Positions 46,419 through 55,004 of a stretch of DNA of 64,000 nt are shown here, piece after piece; within the stretch, counting starts at the first letter, position 1, and the number at the start of each line of letters is the position of its first letter. The stretch covers positions 868,001 through 932,000 of the forward strand of contig NW_006917093.1 in the NCBI RefSeq assembly GCF_000516985.1, read 5' to 3'. The translations under genes were made by a program, and so were the position numbers. Source of the DNA: Pestalotiopsis fici W106-1 (lineage: Eukaryota; Ascomycota; Sordariomycetes; Amphisphaeriales; Sporocadaceae). The notes beneath the pieces were generated by a model. It was not told the DNA's origin. It did not search any database and saw nothing but the letters and a program-made list of their open reading frames with translations.

Positions 46419-47657
46419 CTATACAACCGCAATCGCAGCGACCATGGCATCGAGTGCCGAGCTCTGCGAGCCAGCATCTGCCGTGGTGTATGGACCGGCC
46501 CATGCGACGCCAAACTGTGTCGCGTTGTTGTCGTTGTTCCAGATGGAGTCGGCATTGTGCAAGATGAAGGCTTTGTAGGTGTCCTTGGGAGCCACGTTCT
46601 GCAGCTCCATCAAGTTGCGCATAAATACGCCCTTGAACTGATTGCCGTCCGAGCCACAGTTGGGCTCGCAGCCCTCGACGAGCGTGCTGTTGACTGTCAA
46701 TAGGTTGATGGCTGCAGAAGCTATGGTTTGAGCCTCTACCAGATAAGTGGCATCACTAGTGGCCTTGTATAGCTCAACCAGTCCACCGAGGACTACACCC
46801 TGATTGTCTGAACAGAACTTGTTAGTATTTATTTCGCAATCCGAGTATAGTTGGGTGAAAAAAAACTTACATGACCACGTTTTCTGACCGTTGTTGTGGC
46901 AGCTGTCATCAAGACCATCGTTGATGAGGTTGTCCGAGTTGATTAATCCAATGTTCTTGAACCAGTTCCATTGCGTCACGGCAATGTCCAGGTAGTACTG
47001 CTTGTTGCTCATTCGGTTGGCCAGCGACGCAGCAACCTTCAAGTAAAGCTCATTGGCAATGGCGTTGGTATAGGTGCCGACCTTGCTCCAGTAGATACCA
47101 CCACACGACGAGTTGCCCTTGTGCATGTCTTCAAAGATTTCAAGGGCCGCCTGAATATACTCCTGATCGCCCAAGCCCTGCACTCCGAGATCGTGGCTGG
47201 CAATCATGGCCAACGCCCACCAGCCCTCGTCATCATAGTAGTCGTTGAGGAAGTTGTCAAAGCCACGCTTGGACACTGTCTTGGGGAGCTTGGGTATCCT
47301 GACGTAGCTCGATCTAGGCAGGCCACCCTCGTCGATAACCTTGGATGCCGTCACTTGTGTCTCCTGGGCCTGCTCGTATGTGTTTTGAATAATGTCGGCA
47401 ATATTGATACCCGCGTCACTCAAGTCGACGTTTTTCAAGTTGGCGAGGTCGGCGAGGGTTGTAAGGCAGTTGGCGCTGTTCCACCATCCCGTCGAGTCCC
47501 ATAGTCCCGTGTCACGGTCATACCAGTTTTGTAGAGTTTTTATGCCAGCATATGTGTTTTGTTTGTATGATTCCCGAGCAGTATCCGAGTCTGCACTGAG
47601 AGTAGACAGCCACGAGGCCCGAGCCAGCAGCCCACCGACGTAGTTGGCCGAAACCAT
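46419..47657 (-). CDS. GH76 alpha-1,6-mannanase (Dfg5/Dcw1-related)
   Basis: Two exons: 47657-46871 and 46807-46419 (391 residues). The intervening 63 nt have a GTAAGT donor and CAG acceptor, are a multiple of three and contain no in-frame stop; splicing restores the expected KTWSYNQGVVLGGL. GH76 features: WYDRDTGLWDSTGWWNSANCL, the catalytic Asp pair in YYDDEGWWALA (142-143), GGIYW, ANELYLKVAASLA, and CEPNC. GH76 proteins cleave alpha-1,6-mannan or help cross-link GPI-mannoproteins into the cell wall. The N-terminus is only weakly signal-peptide-like (GGLLARASWLSTL) and no GPI-anchor signal is seen. The start is the first ATG in the frame after a CT-rich leader. Confidence 0.94.
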   Translation of the reverse strand: MVSANYVGGLLARASWLSTLSADSDTARESYKQNTYAGIKTLQNWYDRDTGLWDSTGWWNSANCLTTLADLANLKNVDLSDAGINIADIIQNTYEQAQETQVTASKVIDEGGLPRSSYVRIPKLPKTVSKRGFDNFLNDYYDDEGWWALAMIASHDLGVQGLGDQEYIQAALEIFEDMHKGNSSCGGIYWSKVGTYTNAIANELYLKVAASLANRMSNKQYYLDIAVTQWNWFKNIGLINSDNLINDGLDDSCHNNGQKTWSCKFFFTQLYSDCEINTNKFCSDNQGVVLGGLVELYKATSDATYLVEAQTIASAAINLLTVNSTLVEGCEPNCGSDGNQFKGVFMRNLMELQNVAPKDTYKAFILHNADSIWNNDNNATQFGVAWAGPYTTADAGSQSSALDAMVAAIAVV

Positions 47658-48801
47658 GTTTGAACAATTAGAGAATAAGGAAAAAAAAGGTAAAAGGAAG
47701 GTAGGGTAGCAGTAGAGTGGGAACAAGAATAACAAGGAGAAGAGGGAAGGAAGAGACAGGAAATGCAGAATTCACATGGTGCCGGGCTTAGCAGAGCGGT
47801 TATATGGCAGGATAGGCAAGATGAACAAACCCAGAGGAAAAGGCAAAATATGGATCACAAAACCCACTCCTCGTGGACATCGATGATTGTGGGCATGACC
47901 ATGGATAATGGATGGTAGGTTACCAACATTGTTTTTGCATGGGCTGAGCAAAAGCCGCCCAGGCCAGCCCAGTAGTCCATTTCTCTCTAAGCGCCAGGCG
48001 GCCGTTGGGAGGGATGGTGAGCAGCAGCAGTGATGAGTGGACTGGCGCTTTCCGGACGAACTGGACCTGAACATGCTGAGAACCCACTTTCTCCTCCTTG
48101 TACACACACTAGGTACTCACACTCCACCGCAGCCTCCTGCGTTCAACTGCGACTGCTAGTGTAATAACGTAGGGAGCACAAACAGCCTGTTCTGACTGCT
48201 ACTGTTTAGATAAACCCTCTTTTTCCCCTACTCTAGAGCCAAATAAGTGTGGCCTTGGCAGGATCACTGACAGCCTCTTGTAACAGCTCGGCCCGCTAGG
48301 TGAACGTCGAACGCGTCCAATCTTTACTCTTATTGTTCCTGCTTCCTCCTTGTGTTCCACCCCTTGTTGGCCAGGGCCCCCTAGGAGGTCCGTCCCAAGG
48401 TGCCGGGAGGTATAACCACATGAGGATTTACCCAATATATATGCAGAGCAGAATAAAAGAGAGACAGAAAAAAAAAAGGAGGGATGCACTTGAGCTCACT
48501 GAAAGGGTACGTTCTGCGTGGATAGAACTGGATAAGGATATGCAAGTTCGCGCCTAGCCGGTCCGAATGCTTGGCAAGTCTTGAGATGACCCAAGAGTGC
48601 GATGGACAGAGAACATGATTGGCGTGTGACGTTTCGACAAGTGAAATTTGATATCATGCTCCATCAAGGGCACACTCACTCGCTGGACCTTGCATAGATA
48701 GGCAAGACGCATGAAGGGGTGAATGAGAAGAGTTGATGAGGTGTGTGTGCGGTACAAGCCCTAAACAGTAGACAGACCAAAAAAAAGTATGTACCCCCAC
48801 C

Positions 48802-48826
48802 TACCTACTGTGTACTATGGTAGGTA
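48802..48826. repeat. inverted repeat of the TACCTAC motif
   Basis: TACCTAC (48802-48808) and GTAGGTA (48820-48826) are complementary with an 11-nt spacer. It belongs to the TACCTA-type motif seen in other spacers. Confidence 0.5.
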
Positions 48827-48840
48827 TGCCCAGAGAGAGC

Positions 48841-48873
48841 AAGCAAGCAATCAAGCAATCAAGCAATCAAGCA
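48841..48873. repeat. AATCAAGC octamer tandem repeat
   Basis: Three perfect AATCAAGC units flanked by AAGC and ACGC variants. It is a simple sequence repeat. Confidence 0.75.
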
Positions 48874-50093
48874 CGCACGCAACGCCAGCCCAGTAAGGGG
48901 ATCCGATCCCCCCAAGCTCTTCCCCCTCAGTCATATTGATCGCCTAAGGCACAACGAATCCTGGGGCAGATCATATGAAACTTCAAGCACGGCAGGGTGA
49001 AGAATATGGCGTTTCATGCCGGAAATGGGAATCAGGAAGTTAAAGGACCTTCTAGGGTGGAGCCTAGAAAAGGCAAAAAGTCTCTTTAGAGGTTGATATT
49101 GTATCATCACTGAACACACTAGCCACTGAACAGGCTTGGCGGCGGCCCGCAAACGGACATTTTTCCCTAAATACCCGCCCATGATGGGAATACCTTGCAA
49201 GATTCTAGCTAGGTAGGTAATGTACCTTGCAGTGTGCAATCAAGCCTACAGAATACATCCATAACGCTCAGCTCTCTCTGCCTTTTCCGTCGCTCATGCA
49301 TCAATTCGCACAGCCACGAAATACTAGTAATAATATGTAGCTGTAAGCCGCCCTGCCATTTATTTCACCTCTGGCAAATTCTTCATCCCTGTGGCTTCCA
49401 TTGATCTCTTTCTCTGATATTGGGAGAGACAGGGGAGGCCAGGTGCACCTACCAGCAACCTATATACCGGTCATGAGGGCTGCAAGGCTTTTGCGAAATG
49501 CGCATAATATCGAATTTTGGGGATGGACATCACGACTAGCAAGCACCAATAGTATGATCGCCGAGCAAGGCGGATGATCAACGAGCTACGATGCCCTACC
49601 TACCTGTTTTTACTTACGTACATGAGAGGGGGTCGAAAAGCAGTCATCAAGACCCCTAAGACAGACAGACAGACACCCGTCGTTCATCTTTCGAGTACAC
49701 TCATCGATAAGCTGTGCTGACGGGAGCGGGTATGCAAAGACAAAGTCTTTTCCCACTCGACCAACGTTCCATCCATATGATTTACAAGTCACAATCTTGA
49801 CCATCTCCCCTCTCCACATGTGACTAGTCACAAACTCACGCGGGCACGATGAAATAGCTCATAGATTTCGTTTCGACGATCAGATACGACATTGGAAGTC
49901 TCGACATTGCCGCCAGTCAAAGAGTCAAGAGACGGCTTCATGGATGATGGCCCTCACGAGGCGCTAGCTAGCAACCTTGAGCTATTGTCCGTCACTGTCC
50001 AGCAGCGAGTAGTCGCCCGATCGAAAGGCTGTCCGTCTGCCCCGTCGCATCTCCATGCTACTGTGCACTAGCCAAGATATAGCAGAATTGGCT

Positions 50094-51108
50094 TCACTGG
50101 ACCAGCGTCCGAGGTTCCCGTAGCATGATCTCAATGCTCACCGTTTCCTCGCGCCCGGTCCTCGTCAGGTCGTATCCAAGTGTGTCGACGGTCTTGAAGC
50201 CGTATCGCTGGTAGACTGGCACGGCATTCTCCAAAGCCTCCACGTAGGTCGTGATACCTTGCCTATCTGCTACCTCCAGCACGCAGTCTAACAGAGCCGC
50301 GGCCAAGCCCCGGCGATGGTACGCGGGATCGGTACAGAGTAGCTGTAGTGCTATCGCGATGGCAGCGATCAGCGCCAGACCATGACGGAACTGGAAAGTT
50401 TCGTTCTGTTTTGGTGTTTTATACTTCTACTCACCTAATTTGGTATGCGACTCCCATTTTTTGCTCACTACAATGATTCATGTCAGCACCATTTTATACA
50501 TGCTACCATGTCAACAAGACAACAAACATCGATCTTGGCAGAAATGACGCTGTTGCCGTTTTTCCCGATCACATGAAAAAAAAAACCCCCCAGCAGCGAG
50601 TAAGGAAATACTCACTAGCTTTGATCCCGGCAAAAAATTCATGATACAGTTCCTCGTCGCTCCCAGCTGGGGGGTTCTGCATCCATTGCTGCTCGGGAGT
50701 CACCCCTTGCACGCTGCCGTTATTGTTGTCCAAGAAGTTGTTGTCGTCGTCGTCGTCGAATGTCCTGAAACCCACCGCTAGTCCCTTCATCTCCACCGGC
50801 ACGGTCCACCGGGCCCAGGCCACAATCTGCCCCGTCGCCACGTCGGCCACCTTGAAATGCTGGTCCGAGGGGTTACGGAACCGAAGGCGGAATCGGGCCT
50901 CGGTCCAGCGCCGCATCACCTCCAGGTCGACCGGCCACCAGTACGTGAAGTTGGTCTGGAGAAAGGCCGCGCTGTAGGCCGTCACCATTTGTGGCACGTC
51001 GGCTGGTGTGCATCGTGACAGCACAAAGCCTGGCGCGAGTGATGCGGGCACGGGAAAAGGTAGAGCCATCTTGGTGGTAGCAGTCGAGAGCGCCCTCTTT
51101 GAGATCAT
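50094..51108 (-). CDS. GNAT-family N-acetyltransferase
   Basis: Three exons: 51108-50616, 50467-50435 (33 nt) and 50350-50094 (260 residues). This is the only splice combination I found that keeps phase and joins MSKKWESHTKL to ALQLLCTDPAY. The N-terminal part has VLSRCTPADVPQMVTAYSAAF and a WARWTVP strand. An Asp/Asn-rich loop (DDDDDNNF) lies at about 119-126. The acetyl-CoA loop is HRRGLAAALL (187-196), followed by VYQRYGFKTV, the usual last GNAT strand and helix. The substrate is unknown. A second in-frame ATG 13 codons in (MALPFP) could be the start; the first would add a Ser/Thr/Arg-rich N-terminus that could target mitochondria. Confidence 0.88.
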
Positions 51109-53248
51109 GCTATAGGGGACAAAATCACACGCTGGATGTTATACTGCACGCAAGAATGAGTGGCTGGAAATATGTTGATATATGTTACACGAAGACTATC
51201 TATTGTCATTTATGAGGAGTCATTCCCTTGACTCATTGGAATTGTCACGTCGCCCTTCCGGTCTTGGCATAGTCAATTGGCCCCCGAACCCCGACTCCGG
51301 AGCCGAAGATTGCCAATTGTGGTCAATGATGGCTCGGCTTCGGCTCAGGAGGGATGCAGGCATTCATATGCCGGAATCGCAAAAACTAAATCCACTTCAC
51401 CCGGTCCAGCCTGCCCTTCTAATTTACGTGGCCACTTCTATGACAGGACATCATACCTACCCATTGAGCATGATATGACGGGAACGCAAATGCAGCTCAG
51501 TAGATGAGGAAGTAACTTGCTATCAGAAGGTAGGAGCCCTGTTGGAAAGTCAGGAAATGTGCGTCACTTCTCTTGTAGAGCAAGAGAGTATCGGAAGGAT
51601 CGTGCTAGGATTTCATGACAGATATCGTGATGTCCCGACACAATCGATGTTTCCCTTGCCATCTCACCTTGATCATGTTTGGATCGCGGAAATTCGTGTA
51701 AAGAAGCAAGTCATTAATCTCAAAGTCGGAGTGGTAATGCAAACACCACCGTGTTCGTTGGACCAGTTCAATATACTTCCTCCCCAACAATTAAACAGTT
51801 ATGGTAATAGAAAAACCATCCCATGGAGAATGTTCATTATCACTTCCATCTAATCGTTCAGCTCGAATCTCCCATGGGAACAAGACATTTGGAAGGAGCT
51901 GATCCGGGTGAATGATCCTGCTTTAGAATACTTCCGGAGATTGAGAAAGAAGGTAGTGTACGGACATGCTGGAAGGAACATTGTATCAGTCCTTGAGACG
52001 AGTTTAAAAGGAGACCTCTCCGCCAGCTAGAATTCCTTTCCCCTTCTTCTCTCTTCATCAACAACATAACCTCAATCTTGTTCTCTTCTCTCTCTCTATC
52101 TCTACTTTTTATCCATCATAATGTCAAGATTACAAAAGCATTACTCGCAATCTGAATTTCTTCTTAATTCCATCCCGCCATCCAGCTATGGGTTCCCTTA
52201 GTTATTCACCTGCTGTGCGCCCCACACAATGAGCGAAAACACAAGCACATCGACTCAGAGATGTTCCCCCTGTCTACAGACAATGCAAACTCTCACACAA
52301 AACCCAAAGGGTCTTGTCCTCGGTCCTTCGGATCATTTTTGACAAGAGTCGGATGAAAGTTGAAGACCAAGATGGCGAGGATCAAGGAACAGGACAAGAA
52401 TCGCTAAAGTAAGGCCCCAAACTTTCATACTACCAACAATCTGAGAGCTCTTTGACAGTGACAACCATCCCTTCACTTACTAATTGCACCGCGAGCAGGA
52501 CTCTCCCCGATCCATGCTGCGAGATGTCGAACCCAAACAAGGCCTACGGACGCACCAGAGAATTTGCTTGTCGAACACTTGAGGAGAGAAAACAAAATGG
52601 AACGCAGTTTGACCCCACGAAAACGCATCTCGAACCATCGAAACAAGAGTTGTAGACCCTTGAAAGCCGCCAAACTCAATTAGAATACCATAAGAAGTTA
52701 TTCAACTTAATCAAAGGATTAAGTAAAAAAAAAAATCAAGGCAGATCGGCCACCTCTGGGCACATTCGAGTCTGGAATTGTCCTCAAAGCAGCATGGGTA
52801 CCTAAAGGACTCGGCTCTCATCCAAATGGACCCCAAAAAGTTCGATCTCATCTTTGTTCAATCAATTTCTTCGCATTTTCCCTTAATAGCTTGTATATAA
52901 AAAGATAGGATTTCTCTCCCTTTCTTTTGTTTATGCGCATATAGTCTAACAATTTCCATATTCACACCATGCTTGCTAGAATTGTGCAATCAAAAGAGTG
53001 CTAGACGGCTCTGGAGTCGTTGTGTTTTGCCATTTTGTCACCGTTCAAGGGCGACTGCTGCTTGACAGAGAACGATCACGGCATGGGCGTCACGTTGTAT
53101 TAATTCTTCAAGTTTACGATTGCTGTTGGGAGAATTTCTAGTGTTTGATGCCACGTTTAATCCTTGTCACTATTCTGAATACTAAAGGCGACATGAAGAA
53201 AGGACGGGTTTTGGCAATTGTAATTCTTGTTGACTATCTGGCAAAATA
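51109..53248. other. AT-rich spacer with a decayed gene
   Basis: 2.1 kb between the GNAT start and the cutinase stop. The stretch from about 51500 to 53230 is AT-richer than the genes around it. It contains the probable pseudogene at 52188-52805 and an unassigned frame at 51542-51853. A strong CT-rich leader at about 52029-52118 ends shortly before the pseudogene. Confidence 0.5.
52188..52805 (+). pseudogene. decayed protein-coding gene with an intact-looking intron
   Basis: An ATG at 52188 opens a frame that runs to a donor at 52409 (GTAAGG) with one in-frame TGA at 52230-52232. The 90-nt intron has a TTACTAAT branch-like site and a CAG acceptor at 52496-52498. The second exon continues in the correct phase to 52805 with one in-frame TAG at 52653-52655. 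Translated text on both sides of each stop is protein-like and hydrophilic (VLSSVLRIIFDKSRMKVEDQ; CRTLEERKQNGTQFDPTKTH; ESRQTQLEYHKKLFNLIKG). A CT-rich leader lies just upstream, and a 26-codon ATG frame at 52121-52201 overlaps the start in another frame. TAG could derive from CAG by a C-to-T change, as in RIP or deamination. I do not recognise the family. It could be a live gene if the true splicing avoids both stops. Confidence 0.5.
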
Positions 53249-54265
53249 TCACCCGAGTCCCGGTATCACGGAATCGCCACCACCTGCGTGACCTAGATCA
53301 CCCAGGACCATGTCACCCAGCCCATCCTGTGTCTGGTTCAACATTGGGATATCATCCATGCCCTCGAGCAACGCATCGCCGCCGCCCATGCCCAGGCCCG
53401 TCTTTTCCATGGCGAACAAGGCGGCCGCGGGGGCATCCATGCTATAAGTCAAATGCTCAGGCAAGACGGCCGAGCCTCGGGCACAGATCCTGTCGCCCTG
53501 GTGACACGCCGTAAACACTCGATCGGCGCCGACGCCCGGCACGGCAGTCCCATTGCCGGGGTCGCCAAAGAGCACGACGGAGCTCAGCTTGCCGGCGACA
53601 TCGGCCCCCAGGGACGCGCACGCCTTGCGCACCACCTGCGCCCCCTGCGAGTAGCCGGCCAGCACAATCTTGGCGTCGGGGCAGGCCTCGCGCGTGGCGC
53701 TGACAAAAGCGGCCATCTTCTCGGCGCCCTCGGACGAGCCGCCGGCCGCGAAGCCGGCGATGCTGGCTGGGTACTCGAGCCCCTGGATGGCGAGCCGGGT
53801 GCCGTTGAAGTAGTGCTGCAGCGCCGTGGCAAAGGGGGGCCCGGCGAGGAATCCCATGTTGCCCGGTTCCGACGTCCCGCGGGCAAATATGACGGCGACA
53901 CTGGGGCAGCCGGCGCACTTTTCCAGGGTCTCGCCCTTGATGGTGGAGAGGAAATTACTCGTGCCATTGACGTTCTGGCTCGACCCGACGTTGGAGGTAA
54001 TGTTGTTGATATTGATGAGCCCCCACAGTCCATTCTGGCTGATTTGACCAGATCCGAGGGCCACGATGAGAGATGCGAGGCTCGTAATGCTCGTGTCGAT
54101 TATGGCAGTAAGGTTGAGGCCCTTGCTAAAGACAGAGCCGAGGTCATCTCCGAGGTGATGACCTGGTGTCGGGGCGCTGTGTGCCGAGGGGACGAGTAAC
54201 GACAACAGCAAACCAGCCAAGAGGATCAGCAGCCGGCTGCTGGCTGATGAATGACCTGGTATCAT
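53249..54265 (-). CDS. secreted cutinase-family (CE5) esterase with long extensions
   Basis: Single exon of 338 residues; the first ATG in the frame (54265) opens a clear signal peptide (RLLILLAGLLLSLLVPSAHS, cleavage near residue 30). The cutinase domain spans about 115-280: CPSVAVIFARGTSEPGNMG, nucleophile S206 in GYSQGAQ, D258 in CHQGDRIC, and H271 in LPEHLTYS. Four cysteines can pair as in cutinases (two near 117-195, two at 255 and 261). Cutinases hydrolyse cutin polyester or other small esters outside the cell. Unusual are about 85 residues between the signal peptide and the core, and about 55 Gly/Asp/Met-rich residues after it; the common size is about 200-230. Several N-glycosylation sequons (NLT, NIT, NGT) are present. 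Confidence 0.92.
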   Translation of the reverse strand: MIPGHSSASSRLLILLAGLLLSLLVPSAHSAPTPGHHLGDDLGSVFSKGLNLTAIIDTSITSLASLIVALGSGQISQNGLWGLININNITSNVGSSQNVNGTSNFLSTIKGETLEKCAGCPSVAVIFARGTSEPGNMGFLAGPPFATALQHYFNGTRLAIQGLEYPASIAGFAAGGSSEGAEKMAAFVSATREACPDAKIVLAGYSQGAQVVRKACASLGADVAGKLSSVVLFGDPGNGTAVPGVGADRVFTACHQGDRICARGSAVLPEHLTYSMDAPAAALFAMEKTGLGMGGGDALLEGMDDIPMLNQTQDGLGDMVLGDLGHAGGGDSVIPGLG

Positions 54266-55004
54266 TCTTCCCCCTTTCCAAGAAAATCCAAAATCCAAGT
54301 AATAGTAACAACTTTGTAGCCGCCGGGGCCCGCCTCTATATCACACAAAGGAAAGGAAAAGGGAAAGAAAAGTTCATATCCAATCACCACGTCAAACGAA
54401 GAATCAACTCGAAGCAAGCACTTGATGCGGGCAGGATTCAGGCCATTCTTGGCATCCGACTTTCTGTGGTTGCACAAGGATCCATGAGCTTCATCATGTT
54501 AAGTTTATTTTTGAGCCTAATGGAAACCCGTCTCGGATCTTGGCGCGCCCAGATTGCAGACGAGGTAGACTGGTTGGTTACCTTTTGGAAAAGCACGTTG
54601 TCGGTGTCACGATCCGTGTTTCACTAGACATCTCGGGTAATAAGTGACCACACAGTTGCTTTGGCCCAATCATCTGAAACCGTCTGATTGAGAATGATCG
54701 GCACTAGCCTCTTACCAGGTTCTTTGATGCGAGGACACCAGAAAAATAAGATAAAAAAGAATCATGGAAGCATCAAATTGTCCCGACGTGCAGAGAGGGG
54801 GCTGTTGTGATTTCTTCAAGCCAATTCTGGTGGCATCTCTCAATTTGATACTGCCTAGTAATTTAAACATGATAGCAAGATGCGCCGGGATATCTACCGG
54901 TAAAAATCATCCCATCCTGCCATTGACACCGGATCTATATTGCCATGCGCCTTTCCAATACAGAAAAAAAAAGAAAATAAATAAACAAAAATAAGAACTT
55001 GCCT
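54266..55004. promoter_or_regulatory. cutinase promoter and Atos-gene 3' region
   Basis: 739 bases. An A-rich stretch at about 54962-54994 lies just downstream of the Atos stop on its strand. No gene is supported; the frame at 54166-54627 overlaps the cutinase start and has no coding bias. Confidence 0.45.

Larger units (their letters stand above)
47658..50093. promoter_or_regulatory. GH76 upstream region and GNAT 3' region
   Basis: 2.4 kb without a supported gene. A CT-rich minus-strand leader abuts the GH76 start. It contains an octamer repeat at 48841-48873, an inverted TACCTAC/GTAGGTA pair at 48802-48826, and further TACCTA motifs near 49209 and 49591-49601. An ACAG microsatellite lies near 49661-49675. 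Confidence 0.5.

Noticed and set aside
51542..51853. 103-codon frame upstream of the decayed gene
   Set aside because: It looks partly protein-like but has AT-rich codons, no recognisable motif and an equally open antisense frame, so it is not claimed as a gene.
53453..54199. 248-codon plus-strand frame opposite the cutinase
   Set aside because: GC-rich coding DNA leaves the antisense open. The minus strand has a signal peptide and catalytic triad.
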